From Phocaeicola faecalis (GTDB lineage Bacteria; Bacteroidota; Bacteroidia; Bacteroidales; Bacteroidaceae), in assembly GCF_021730445.1 (NCBI RefSeq), contig NZ_JADNRM010000001.1:271848-335847 (forward strand): DNA of 64,000 bases, written 5' to 3'. Each line of letters starts with the position of its first letter. Within the stretch, counting starts at the first letter, position 1. The notes under the pieces were generated by a model. That model was not told the DNA's origin. It saw nothing but the letters and a program-made list of their open reading frames with translations, and made no database searches. The position numbers were made by a program, and so were the translations under genes. Positions 38,474-48,815 of the stretch are shown here, piece after piece.

Positions 38474-38722
38474 TTATTGTTCTACGCAAACTGATACTAT
38501 ATCCTGTTTCACCTCAACAAAACCACCCTTGATAGCGACTTCTTCCGGTTTCCCATCTTTCACATAAACGATTTTTCCCCCGGTCAGGGAAGAAATCAGA
38601 GCTGCGTGCAACGGCAGAAGAGTGAACGCACCCAACGTACCGGGAAACTCCGCACTCTCAACCTCTCCTTCAAAAACAACTCCTTCGGGAGTGGCGATTG
38701 TCATATTCAGAAACCGTTTCAT
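38474..38722 (-). CDS. atpC: ATP synthase F1 subunit epsilon
   Basis: 82 residues, only the N-terminal beta-sandwich (MTIATPEGVVFEGEVESAEFPGTLGAFTLLPLHAAL). The C-terminal helical hairpin that inhibits ATP hydrolysis in other bacteria is absent, which is usual in Bacteroidota. Starts 6 bases after atpD. Confidence 0.95.
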   Translation of the reverse strand: MKRFLNMTIATPEGVVFEGEVESAEFPGTLGAFTLLPLHAALISSLTGGKIVYVKDGKPEEVAIKGGFVEVKQDIVSVCVEQ

Positions 38723-38728
38723 AAAGCA

Positions 38729-40285
<1,557 letters not shown>

Positions 40286-40359
40286 TTATAATTTATCTTT
40301 GCTATATAAACAATCTTTTCGCCGAATTGTTTAGGTCGGTTATGCACTAACGTGCGCAG

Positions 40360-40367
40360 CAAAGGTA
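40360..40367 (-). promoter_or_regulatory. Bacteroides -7 box for the ATP synthase operon
   Basis: TACCTTTG on the minus strand, 95 bases before atpD. No TTTG at 19 bases, so this is half a promoter. It fits as the only good match in this gap. Confidence 0.45.
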
Positions 40368-40473
40368 GAAATTATCTTCAGCCATTATTCCTCAACTAAC
40401 ATTTTTTACACCTAAAAACGACATTTATCCATTAAAAGGGGAGAAAAAGAACAATTTTGTTAGAAAGAGAAGA

Positions 40474-40565
40474 GAGTGTGCCGAATTTCTCATACCTAAA
40501 AGTCACCCTCGCCACAGATAGTTGTAGCGAGGGCGATTTCGAAAAAAGGGAAGTTTCGACACATC
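40474..40565. repeat. Dispersed palindromic element, copy at atpD / M28 gap
   Basis: Outer arms GTGTGCCGAA and TTTCGACACAT enclose an inner hairpin, TCACCCTCGC to GCGAGGGCGA (40503-40536). The same plan recurs at 62385-62467; the inner hairpin alone recurs at 1971-2004. A further short palindrome (ACACATC/GATGTGT) follows at 40559-40583. It separates the atp operon from the M28 peptidase. Confidence 0.75.
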
Positions 40566-40642
40566 TCCCCCGAAGCGATGTGTAAGCAGCAGCCTGACAC
40601 ATCCCCCCCGGGGAGACTAAGAATTAAAAAGAAGTGTTAATA

Positions 40643-42193
40643 TTATTCCTTATACATACCCTCTCTGGATAATTGCTTGTCCAGAGAGGCTACTCCAAGT
40701 GCCACTACCGCAGTCACAACAGCCGTGTGTTCCTGGTATTCGGGGATATTCTTTGTATAAAGGTCGCGCTCGGTATGCCAGATTTCTCCGTAAGAAAAAT
40801 TATATCCTTTGATATCATCTGTTATGAAACCATAAGTAGGGACACCTTCCACGGCGAATACACTGGCATCGGTACCTCCTGTTGAAGTCGGGCGTTTACG
40901 AGGTTTGGCAACTTTCACCTCAAACGGAAAATCCGGATTGATATTCTTCACCGGCTTACAAATTTCTACAAAGTCATCGTACATGGCTTGCGGAACAGAA
41001 ATACCGACCGGAGGAGTAGGCCCGCCATCCCGGTTAAACAGATTCGCTATCTTTCCCAACTCTTTCCGATGTTGATGTGCATAAGCTTTTGCACCCAGTA
41101 AACCAAATTCTTCTCCGGCAAAAGCTACAAATAGAATAGTACGTTTGGGCTGCGCTCCCGAAAGAGCGATAAGTCGCGCTGCTTCCATCATGGGACCGAT
41201 GCCCGTACCGCAATCAATGCCTCCCGTTGCCACATCAAAAGCATCAAGATGTCCACTGATAATTACATATTCGTCCGGATATTTTGTTCCTTTTATGGAA
41301 GCTACCACATTGTGGTATTTCACAGGACCAAGCTTAAAATGATTACGGATATCAAACTCCAGCCAAAACTCCCGGCGTTCTTTTGCCATTTGCTCTATAA
41401 CGGCATACTGATGCTCATCCAATTTGATATCACACACTTCAGGTAAATTATCAAAAGTAGTGTTCTTATCATTCACTAACGAACGATCATAGAGTGCACG
41501 TAAGGGCACGGAGGCAGACTGTATGAAACCGAGCACGCCAGCCTCACACATCTCTTTATAGAACAATCCCGGCATCCGACGCAAAGGAAGCATTTGATGA
41601 TATGTACCCTTTGCCCAATTTTCCTCCATCAATGAATCATTCTTCTGTGCTATTTTCAGATTTTCCGCCTTTACCACACTACGCAGCGAATCTGCTTTAG
41701 CAGAATGGTCGATGGGCCAGCCTGCATTCTTTCCTGATATTAATACCCACGCACCTTTCAACTGATGTTTCATGCGCTTCAATTCAGCTTCCGTTGCGGG
41801 CTCAATCAACACATGACCACGTTGCAACCCTTTGGTTCCCGAAGTATAAGAAGGAGTGACAAAATGCAAGTTCATCGGTTGGTCACCACCGATAAGCCGC
41901 CCGAACCACGGCCCGCGATTAAAGCCGACAGGCAGCTCGCCGGCTTCTTCCAAATGTGCTTCGATACCCCAACTTCTAAATTCGCGAAGCATCCATTCGG
42001 CGGCATTATCATAAGCATCAGAACCAATGGGACGACCGCCAAAACGGTTAGTCAAAACATCCAGTTGATGCATTACACGATTATCGGTCGTTCCTATTTC
42101 TATAATTTTCTTGACGGCAGCAGGCTGGGCATATACATTTCCGGTATACAGGGAGGCCGCCAAAAGGGTGACGGCACAAAGGTTTTTCATCAT
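40643..42193 (-). CDS. Secreted M28 family metallopeptidase
   Basis: 516 residues with a signal peptide ending near NVYAQ. The two-zinc aminopeptidase core lies at about 300-500: SGHLDAFD gives the first His and the Asp with the TG of GGIDCGTG, FAGEEFGLLG gives the catalytic Glu pair, GGTDASVF the next Asp, and IWHTERD the last His. A PA-like insert lies before the core. Likely periplasmic aminopeptidase or carboxypeptidase releasing single residues. Alone in its transcription unit, with a TATATTTG box (42226-42233, minus) 33 bases upstream. Confidence 0.9.
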   Translation of the reverse strand: MMKNLCAVTLLAASLYTGNVYAQPAAVKKIIEIGTTDNRVMHQLDVLTNRFGGRPIGSDAYDNAAEWMLREFRSWGIEAHLEEAGELPVGFNRGPWFGRLIGGDQPMNLHFVTPSYTSGTKGLQRGHVLIEPATEAELKRMKHQLKGAWVLISGKNAGWPIDHSAKADSLRSVVKAENLKIAQKNDSLMEENWAKGTYHQMLPLRRMPGLFYKEMCEAGVLGFIQSASVPLRALYDRSLVNDKNTTFDNLPEVCDIKLDEHQYAVIEQMAKERREFWLEFDIRNHFKLGPVKYHNVVASIKGTKYPDEYVIISGHLDAFDVATGGIDCGTGIGPMMEAARLIALSGAQPKRTILFVAFAGEEFGLLGAKAYAHQHRKELGKIANLFNRDGGPTPPVGISVPQAMYDDFVEICKPVKNINPDFPFEVKVAKPRKRPTSTGGTDASVFAVEGVPTYGFITDDIKGYNFSYGEIWHTERDLYTKNIPEYQEHTAVVTAVVALGVASLDKQLSREGMYKE

Positions 42194-42225
42194 AATAGTT
42201 TTGTTTTATTTGTAATTAATGACTG

Positions 42226-42233
42226 CAAATATA
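42226..42233 (-). promoter_or_regulatory. Bacteroides -7 box for the M28 peptidase
   Basis: TATATTTG on the minus strand fits TAnnTTTG. It lies 33 bases before the ATG. Confidence 0.45.
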
Positions 42234-42596
42234 AAATCTTTTATGAAACCTTATCCCCTCGGGAGCTATAAATTTCTAATAACAACTTTATATTACGTTA
42301 CAAAAAGACACGTCTGCATCACCACGCAGCCATGACTTTAAAAGAGAGTTCTATGAATTCATATAAAGAAATAACAGTTAAATGAATTCCTCCACAAGAT
42401 ACATTTCATTGGTCAGTGTTTGCAAGCAACCTGTAAAGAACTTCAGCAATGCCACATTCATGTTATCTTTTAAAACTATGCAAATATCCATGTTGTTCAT
42501 TACAAGATGGTGTCAAGGAAGTTACTATATAGTTAAATTACACTTTTCCCTGTATGGAGACACAACATGTATGCTCAATACAGGGAAAAGCAATCA
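42234..42596. other. Intergenic stretch with one strong hairpin
   Basis: No gene is visible. At its end CTTTTCCCTGTAT (42543-42555) pairs perfectly with ATACAGGGAAAAG (42578-42590), a 13-base stem that should end transcription of the PepSY-like gene on the minus strand. The rest shows nothing I can name. Confidence 0.6.
42543..42590 (-). terminator. Terminator hairpin after the PepSY-like gene
   Basis: A 13-base perfect stem (CTTTTCCCTGTAT and inverse) just after the stop at 42597. The tail on the minus strand is TGTAATTT, only weakly T-rich. Confidence 0.6.
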
Positions 42597-43034
42597 TCAA
42601 TTATCAATATCAATCACATTAAATTTTAAGTCGAACTTGATTTCCCACCCATTAGACAGCTTTATTTCATAATCCTTTTTGTCTTTTTCGATTTTCAAGA
42701 CCTTAGCGTCAGGATAGTTGGTTGACACATACTTCTGAATTTGAGCAGGCATCACATTACCCGGAACGGAGCTGTATTTACAGTTCACTTCCGTCCATGC
42801 CCCCCGTTTATCAAACTCCAACTTATCACCGTTCGTAAAAATTACATCGTAACTTTTATCAAAGAGGTCAGTCTCCATTTTAGCCATAGCCACTTTAGCA
42901 GTCGGGAAATACTGTTTGATGAACGTTTGGGCCGGTTGCGGTAATTGGTTAACCTGTATAGGCTTGTCATCATCAGCCATTACTACAGTTTGCAACGTAA
43001 ATAGACACACTAAAAATAAAAATACCTTTTTCAT
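42597..43034 (-). CDS. Secreted PepSY-like protein
   Basis: 145 residues with a signal peptide ending near VVMADD. Two copies of a PepSY-like unit follow: the first around PQPAQTFIKQYFPTAKVAMAKM...YDVIFTNGDKLEFDKRGAW, the second around PAQIQKYVSTNYPDAKVLKIEKDKKDYEIKLSNGWEIKFD. Bacteroides proteins of this kind are exported and often lie near two-component systems, as here (about 1.8 kb away). Proposed as inhibitor or sensor accessory; the biochemical role is not known. Confidence 0.82.
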   Translation of the reverse strand: MKKVFLFLVCLFTLQTVVMADDDKPIQVNQLPQPAQTFIKQYFPTAKVAMAKMETDLFDKSYDVIFTNGDKLEFDKRGAWTEVNCKYSSVPGNVMPAQIQKYVSTNYPDAKVLKIEKDKKDYEIKLSNGWEIKFDLKFNVIDIDN

Positions 43035-43192
43035 AATCTTGTTGTTTTATGAGTTATACATCATTGTCTTTTCTCTGATGCAAAGATTAGAAGAGATTCT
43101 GAAAAGAATTTGAAAAGAACATAGAAAACTTCCTTTTTACAAACTTTTCATGAATCTCATCCGCATAAAACAAATAGATAAACCTTCTCCTC

Positions 43193-44782
43193 TTAAATTG
43201 TTGACGTAGAACAGTGTTCCTTTCCGGTCTCTTCCACTATCCATTTTTCTATATTCCGAGTTTTTATGCTAAAGTTCACGCCTATCTTAAACAGTTTACG
43301 GCTATCTGCTTCAAAAGGCCGGGCATAATGCCTATCGTTGATTTGCTGCATAGCTTCTTCAGCCGTACCATCCAATTTAAATTCCATGACATAAATATAG
43401 CTATCGGTTTGCAGCACCAGGTCAATACGGCCTTCACTTGTGTGATACTCCACTTTCACATAAAATCCCATTAATTTGAAAACGATAAAAAGGACATTCT
43501 GATAATGTAACTCCAGGTCACGAACCATCTCATAAGGAGTATCTGCAAAAAAACCTTGCAGACGGCGGAAGAAAGAATCATAATCACCGGACTCAACTTC
43601 ACGTACAAACTTTTGTATCTCAAACGGTGCCTCAACCTTAGTAGTCTTTGCATAAAAAGGAAGAAGAAAGCGCATAAAGCCTTCTTCCACTTCACGGTTT
43701 GGAAAACCTAAACGATAAATACCAAAACGGCGCTCATATCCTTTGATAGTAAGGTAACCACTTTGATAAATCACAGGAATCGGGTTGGTGGAGGAAGCAT
43801 CGATACTATTGAGAACATCCGCATCTGTTTCAACATGAGCCATACGATGAAGGTCATAATGGTGCATTTGAAGCAGTTCTACCAAATAGGTGGGAGTCCC
43901 CGTTTCAAACCAATAGTTTCCGAACTTCATTTTAAAAAAAGTATTCAACAAACTGAATGGGTTATATATTCCAACAGAATCTTCCACAAAATGATATCCA
44001 TCATAACACTCCCTTAATTCATTACAAACTTCATCATAAGTCATGTGTTGTTTATCGGCAAGGGCATACAATTCATCCTCAAAATCCCGATGAATCTCTT
44101 CCTCAGTTATGCCACACAATGCCGCATACCGCTCATCCATGGACACATCTATTAAATTATTCAAAGCACTGAATACACTTATTTTTCCAAATTTGGTAAC
44201 CCCTGTGAGCATTCCAAATTTGATACAGGCATCTTTACTTTTCAGTGCGCCGTAGAATGCCTGCAGTGTTTCACGAAAACTTTTTTGGAGTGCTTCATTG
44301 CCAATGGCCTGCAACATAGGTTTATCATATTCATCAACGAGAATCACCACCCGTTGTCCGGTCTTCCGGTAAGCACGTTCGATAACTCCTTCAAAACGCA
44401 TCGACAAAGACTTCTCTGCAGCACGAGTGCCATAAAGACTTTCCCAATCATCCAAAACTCCATTCAGTTTATTTTCCAAACTCTCGGGAGTATCGTATTT
44501 TTGAGTATTAAGGTCAATATGCAAAATAGGATATGTTATCCAGTCTTTCTCCAACTGCTCCATGGCGAGCCCTTCAAAAAGCTCTTTTTTACCCTGAAAA
44601 TAAGCCTCAAGGGTGGATATCAGTAAACTCTTTCCGAAACGGCGAGGACGGCTCAAAAAGTAATAACTGCCTGTTTTGACAAGTTGATAAACCAATGCCG
44701 TCTTATCAACGTAAAAATAGCCATCCTTACGAATTTTCTCAAAATTCTGAATACCAATAGGATAAAGTTTATTGTTCATCAT
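43193..44782 (-). CDS. AAA-ATPase-like protein with PD-(D/E)XK nuclease domain
   Basis: 529 residues. The N-terminal part has the AAA-ATPase_like signature (YFYVDKTALVYQL, then a Walker A in RPRRFGKSLL, and VILVDEYDKPM as Walker B). The C-terminal part has the PDDEXK_9-type core: GRIDLVL, then VMEFKLDG with catalytic D...E-x-K. Bacteroides and other gut anaerobes carry many such proteins; their role is unproven, though a defence or mobile-element role has been proposed. It is flanked by sensor-kinase and PepSY-like genes and has its own promoter. Confidence 0.88.
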   Translation of the reverse strand: MMNNKLYPIGIQNFEKIRKDGYFYVDKTALVYQLVKTGSYYFLSRPRRFGKSLLISTLEAYFQGKKELFEGLAMEQLEKDWITYPILHIDLNTQKYDTPESLENKLNGVLDDWESLYGTRAAEKSLSMRFEGVIERAYRKTGQRVVILVDEYDKPMLQAIGNEALQKSFRETLQAFYGALKSKDACIKFGMLTGVTKFGKISVFSALNNLIDVSMDERYAALCGITEEEIHRDFEDELYALADKQHMTYDEVCNELRECYDGYHFVEDSVGIYNPFSLLNTFFKMKFGNYWFETGTPTYLVELLQMHHYDLHRMAHVETDADVLNSIDASSTNPIPVIYQSGYLTIKGYERRFGIYRLGFPNREVEEGFMRFLLPFYAKTTKVEAPFEIQKFVREVESGDYDSFFRRLQGFFADTPYEMVRDLELHYQNVLFIVFKLMGFYVKVEYHTSEGRIDLVLQTDSYIYVMEFKLDGTAEEAMQQINDRHYARPFEADSRKLFKIGVNFSIKTRNIEKWIVEETGKEHCSTSTI

Positions 44783-44807
44783 GCGTTGCTTTTTGAATGA
44801 TAATGTA

Positions 44808-44838
44808 CAAAGATACTTATTTACTTGTTATCCTCAAC
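44808..44838 (-). promoter_or_regulatory. Promoter of the AAA/PD-(D/E)XK gene
   Basis: On the minus strand TATCTTTG (44808-44815) is preceded, at exactly 19 bases, by GTTG (44835-44838), three of four bases of TTTG. It lies 26 bases before the start codon. Confidence 0.55.
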
Positions 44839-44867
44839 ATTTTATTCCGAATAAATGTTCCGTTTCA

Positions 44868-46139
44868 TCATACTCTTACTTCGAAACAATGCTTCCCTTC
44901 CCGATAATAATAATGTAAATACATGCCTTGCATTTTACAAATAGAATCGGCTAGAGCAAGCCCCAAGCCGGTAGAACCTTCCTTCTTTTCTCCTTGATAG
45001 AAACGTTCAAAAATATGACGACTATCCAGTGCTGTCTCCACCCCCCGATTGCAGAATATGATGCTGTGTGCTGTAATGACAATCCGAATATGTCCACCCT
45101 CTATGTTATGCACAAAAGCATTTTTCAGCAGATTGGTAAATAACACCACAGCCAACATTTCATTCATAATAACAGAAAACGTTCCTTCTTCTTCTACCTG
45201 TACTTCGATATGACGATAGGCATACACCTCTTTATAATCAGTCAGATATTGCTTAACCAAGTGATTAACCTCTACCTGAGAAGAGTCCGAAAACTGTCCA
45301 TTCTCAATCTTGGAAAGTAGCAATAAAGTTTTATTCAATTTCGTGATATGTTCCAAGGTCTGATGAGTCTTCATCAGTTCCGTCAGTTGAATTTCAGAAA
45401 GAGCCTCATCCTCCATCAGCATTTCCAGACGATTGAGGCAAATGGAAAGTGGCGTTTGCATCTCATGAGAAGCGTTGCCAATAAATTGCTTTTGTTGCTC
45501 AAACAGCCTTTCGTTGCGCTCCGCATAACGAATAGCCGCTTCGTTCAACTTCTTAAACTCCGAAACATGAGTAGGATTCTGCAAAGGTTCATTCTTCGCT
45601 CCAATCTTATATTTATCCAACCAATGCAACAGCACATAAAGCGGACGCATATTACGATAAACCACCCACACGCTTATCACAATGATAATAAGCAACATAA
45701 TGACATACAGAAATATAATCCACCCCGTAATGGCTTCTTTTAAGTCATCCTTTTCGATAGAAGGAGTTGCAACCGTCAATTCAAAAAAACGGTCTCCATC
45801 GTCTTTGAAAAGTGTAGTCAAGATACGTGCCGGTTCGGTTTCCCCTTTTTCAGGAATATATACCATCGAGTCTTTATAGAGTATATCTTCACGGCTGTCG
45901 GCATATTCTTCTGTCACTTCCTTCAAGAAGTATTGATTATTGGAAGCTGTATTCTTGGACGGCAACTCCTCCCCTGCCAACGCACGGATAATTATAGTTT
46001 CCGAATAGTCCTCGAGTGCATCATCCACCTCGTCATTGACTTCATCCATGACGGTGATATAAAAAAAGACAGCCCACCCGGTCAAGATGACAGTCAGGGC
46101 AAGCGAAATGCGAATCAGTATGTAATATATCAACTTCAT
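44868..46139 (-). CDS. Sensor histidine kinase
   Basis: 423 residues, inner membrane. Membrane helices at about 8-30 and 138-160 enclose a periplasmic domain of about 105 residues. H225 in NASHEMQTPLS is the phosphoacceptor; NLLKNAFVHN is the N box and STGLGLALADSI the G2 box. The start codon overlaps the stop of the response regulator gene by one base, so they are made together. Similar in layout to the RprX group of Bacteroides, but I cannot claim that identity; the ligand is unknown. Confidence 0.9.
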   Translation of the reverse strand: MKLIYYILIRISLALTVILTGWAVFFYITVMDEVNDEVDDALEDYSETIIIRALAGEELPSKNTASNNQYFLKEVTEEYADSREDILYKDSMVYIPEKGETEPARILTTLFKDDGDRFFELTVATPSIEKDDLKEAITGWIIFLYVIMLLIIIVISVWVVYRNMRPLYVLLHWLDKYKIGAKNEPLQNPTHVSEFKKLNEAAIRYAERNERLFEQQKQFIGNASHEMQTPLSICLNRLEMLMEDEALSEIQLTELMKTHQTLEHITKLNKTLLLLSKIENGQFSDSSQVEVNHLVKQYLTDYKEVYAYRHIEVQVEEEGTFSVIMNEMLAVVLFTNLLKNAFVHNIEGGHIRIVITAHSIIFCNRGVETALDSRHIFERFYQGEKKEGSTGLGLALADSICKMQGMYLHYYYREGKHCFEVRV

Positions 46140-46816
46140 CAGCTCATAACCATTTTATAACCCAGTCCGTATACGGCTTTCAGCTCAGGAGTCGCCCCGG
46201 CTTCCTTCAAACGTTTTCTTAGGTTCTTTATCTGAGCATAGATAAAATCAAAGTTATCCACTTGGTCTATATGGTCTCCCCAAACAGATTCAGCCATCGT
46301 ATTCTTGTCAACCAAACGTCCCGGGCGATTCATGAAGTAGACTAAAATGTCATACTCTTTACGACTCAACTCCAGCTCTTCACCACCCACCTTCACACAG
46401 TATTTATCAGGAAAGACTTCTATATTTCCATATTTTATGGTGATTTCACCGTTCTGCTGATTCCGTCGGATTACACTTTTGATACGTGCATTAAGTTCTG
46501 CCAAATGAAAAGGTTTCGGCAAATAATCATCCGCCCCCAGCTCTAATCCCAAAACCTTATCTTCCAAAGAATCTTTTGCCGAAATAATAATCACATTCTC
46601 ACGTTTACGCATCTCTTTGAGCTGCTCAAGCAAATCCAATCCATTACCATCGGGCAACATGATATCCAGCAGGATACAATCATAATTATAATCCTCTATT
46701 TTTTGGATACCTGTCCGAAAATCAGGAGCCACCTCTACTATATAGCGTTCTTGCTCTAATGAACGTTGAACAATTTCACGCAAATTGACATCATCTTCAA
46801 CTAATAATATCTTCAT
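46139..46816 (-). CDS. OmpR-type response regulator
   Basis: 225 residues. Receiver domain with D8/D9 and phosphoacceptor D51 (CILLDIMLPDG), K in LPKPFHLAEL, then an OmpR/PhoB winged helix (SRKEYDILVYFMNRPGRLVDKNTM...YGLGYKM). First gene of the pair, ATGA-type contact with the kinase gene. Targets unknown; neighbours NigD-like lipoprotein and PepSY-like protein are candidates. Confidence 0.93.
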   Translation of the reverse strand: MKILLVEDDVNLREIVQRSLEQERYIVEVAPDFRTGIQKIEDYNYDCILLDIMLPDGNGLDLLEQLKEMRKRENVIIISAKDSLEDKVLGLELGADDYLPKPFHLAELNARIKSVIRRNQQNGEITIKYGNIEVFPDKYCVKVGGEELELSRKEYDILVYFMNRPGRLVDKNTMAESVWGDHIDQVDNFDFIYAQIKNLRKRLKEAGATPELKAVYGLGYKMVMS

Positions 46817-46910
46817 AATCCTTGATATTTATGACAGGCAAAGAAACAAGATAATTCTGAAATAATACTGAAATGGAGAAAAAAGATTCAGTTAGAGTGT
46901 GTAGACAGCT

Positions 46911-46977
46911 TAAAAAAAAGTGTGCCAAGAGCTCGAAATATCCCTCGTATTCCAAAGTCATTTCGCTCTTGACACAC
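46911..46977 (-). terminator. Rho-independent terminator after the NigD-like gene
   Basis: On the minus strand GTGTGTCAAGAGCGAAAT pairs with ATTTCGAGCTCTTGGCACAC (one 2-base bulge) and eight T follow at once (46912-46919). It ends the NigD-like transcript and separates it from the response regulator. The stem ends resemble the GTGTGTCGAAA arms of the dispersed element. Confidence 0.8.
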
Positions 46978-47005
46978 GGTCACAAACTCTCTCTTTAAAC
47001 CCTGA

Positions 47006-47737
47006 TTATTTGATTTCCATTTTTGAAAAATCCATCTGCTTTGCTTCATTCGGAATCGGCTCATTCATTAGCTCGAAAGGAACTGTCACTTCACCGTTTA
47101 CAGCCGAATTCAATTTTATCTTAATACCTTTCATCCCGGGAAGCGCCTCGATAGAATTGAGGTTAAATGAAACAGCTCCATTCCCGTAAAAGCCGGTCAT
47201 ATCATCGTATGTATTGTAGCGCAATTCCAATGTAAGATAGCCTTCGGAATCCAGAGCAAGAGGAGCTGTATGCACCAAGCTGATGCGGTGCTTTTCCCGT
47301 GCAGGCAGATTCTGTATAAAAACAATATTCATATACCCGCCGCCTATCCACATATTCTTCTTCTCAATATAAATAGGGTCATTCCCAAATTCCGCATCGT
47401 TTTCTTCTGTAAGCTCCTCGATATCTTTAGTCAGGATGGAGCGAATCCCCTCTATCTTGACAGCACAATCATATCCTTGAAAATCATCATACAACGGATT
47501 GAATACGACAACGACACGTTCTCCATCTTCCGGCGACCAAGGAAAAGCCGATGCAGCAGGCCACATAGTCCCCCACGTATCACCTGTCAGTGAATAAGTG
47601 TGACTGTCTTTAGCTTCCACTGTAGCCCAATCAACAGCAATATCACCGATTGAATATCCATCACTATCGTCACATGACTGAAACATAAAAGAAGTAACAG
47701 CCAGCATGATTCCACAAAAATAAGCTAACTTTTTCAT
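47006..47737 (-). CDS. NigD-like lipoprotein
   Basis: 243 residues. Lipoprotein signal: a hydrophobic start with the lipobox MFQSC, cysteine near 22. The N-terminal OB-like half (GDIAVDWATVEAKDSHTYSLTGDTWGTMWP) and C-terminal beta half match the NigD-like family of Bacteroides, named after a gene near a bacteriocin locus of Prevotella. No bacteriocin genes are seen here. Outer-membrane or periplasmic lipoprotein of unknown role. Confidence 0.8.
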   Translation of the reverse strand: MKKLAYFCGIMLAVTSFMFQSCDDSDGYSIGDIAVDWATVEAKDSHTYSLTGDTWGTMWPAASAFPWSPEDGERVVVVFNPLYDDFQGYDCAVKIEGIRSILTKDIEELTEENDAEFGNDPIYIEKKNMWIGGGYMNIVFIQNLPAREKHRISLVHTAPLALDSEGYLTLELRYNTYDDMTGFYGNGAVSFNLNSIEALPGMKGIKIKLNSAVNGEVTVPFELMNEPIPNEAKQMDFSKMEIK

Positions 47738-47867
47738 AATATCCTCGTTTTTTTATATTCTATCCTTTAAAGAAAGAGAATGAGGAATTACTGCATATTC
47801 GCTTTTGTTATTTAACGTATTTTCAGTAAAAAGTTATAGATGAGGGTCTTCCCGGAAGTAAGAATTC

Positions 47868-48000
47868 CTATTGTGCAATTTTACCTTCATTGACAAGTTC
47901 CGACAAGGCTCTAGCCAATGAAGTACGAGTTACCCCAAGTTTTCTGGTCCACATCAGTAGAAGACGACTTGAAAAGAATCGGACTTTCTGAGAAATAAAG
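47868..48000 (-). pseudogene. Remnant of a Crp/Fnr-like winged-helix regulator
   Basis: On the minus strand the frame ending with the stop at 47868-47870 reads TRKLGVTRTSLARALSELV, then NEGKIAQ, preceded by a less clear stretch from about 48000. This is the recognition helix and wing of a Crp/Fnr-type DNA-binding domain. Only the last 40 or so codons remain; the effector domain and start are gone. No known gene lies on the 5' side, only repeat elements. Confidence 0.6.
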
Positions 48001-48028
48001 CCAACCTATGTTTCCATTTGCCACGAGG

Positions 48029-48175
48029 ATGTGTCGAAACGTGGATAATGCTGTCGTTTAGTTCGTAGGGGCGAGATTCGCTCGCCCGAAAACAGTTTAC
48101 TTTGTGTCTTCGGGCTGGCAAACCCTGCCCCTACAGCTGACGATGGGATAGGCCGGTTTAGTTTTGATACACTCC
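48029..48175. repeat. Element with nested inverted repeats
   Basis: Inner arms at 48065-48090 and 48109-48134 start and end GTAGGGGC...GCCCCTAC and match at about 20 of 26 bases. Outside them GTGTCGAAAC (48031-48040) and GTTTTGATACAC (48160-48171) are roughly inverted and resemble the outer arms of the palindromic element at 62385-62467. It fills the gap between the regulator remnant and engB. Confidence 0.65.
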
Positions 48176-48212
48176 TATGGTGAATGGAGACTATAGTTCA
48201 AATAGAAAGACC

Positions 48213-48815
48213 CTACCCCTTCATACTCTGATTAATACTTTCTATATAATCCAGTATTTCTTTGCGTCCCAGTTTCTTTTCGGAAGAAGACAAGAAATAA
48301 GGAGGCAGTTCTTCCCATTGTTCACTCAGTTTCTTCAGATATTTGTTCACATTATCCTTCGCCTTTCCTCCCGTCAATTTATCTGCTTTAGTAAATATGA
48401 TAGCAAAAGGAACTCCGTTTTCTCCCAACCATTCCATAAATTCCAAATCGATTTTCTGCGGTTCCAAACGACAGTCTATCAATACAAACAGATTTGTCAT
48501 TTGCTCGCGTTCCAGAATATAATCTTCTATAATTTTCTGAATCTTATCTACCTGCCTCTTACCTCTTAAAGCAAATCCATAACCCGGTAAGTCCACCAAA
48601 TACCATTCTTTATTCACCAAAAAGTGATTGATAAGCAACGTTTTTCCCGGAGTAGATGAAGTCATCGCCAGCTTGGGGCGTTTGGTCAGCATATTTATCA
48701 AACTAGACTTGCCCACATTGGAACGGCCTATAAAAGCATATTCCGGCAAATTGTCCTGCGGACACTTATCTACTTTTGTATTACTTATTACAAATTCTGC
48801 ACTGAGTATTTCCAT
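48213..48815 (-). CDS. engB: Ribosome biogenesis GTPase EngB/YsxC
   Basis: 200 residues. GTPase motifs in order: G1 [10 protein letters not shown]2 threonine in STPGKT, G3 DLPGYG, G4 FTKADK, G5 SSSEK. Works in late assembly of the large ribosomal subunit. The gene start lies 35 bases inside the end of the symporter gene upstream, so both are probably cotranscribed. Confidence 0.95.
   Translation of the reverse strand: MEILSAEFVISNTKVDKCPQDNLPEYAFIGRSNVGKSSLINMLTKRPKLAMTSSTPGKTLLINHFLVNKEWYLVDLPGYGFALRGKRQVDKIQKIIEDYILEREQMTNLFVLIDCRLEPQKIDLEFMEWLGENGVPFAIIFTKADKLTGGKAKDNVNKYLKKLSEQWEELPPYFLSSSEKKLGRKEILDYIESINQSMKG

Noticed and set aside
38474-38722. Truncated atpC
   Set aside because: The short form without the C-terminal hairpin is usual in this phylum.
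44868-46816. Identity with RprX/RprY
   Set aside because: Layout is alike but the kinase is shorter than I recall for RprX, and many Bacteroides pairs share this plan.
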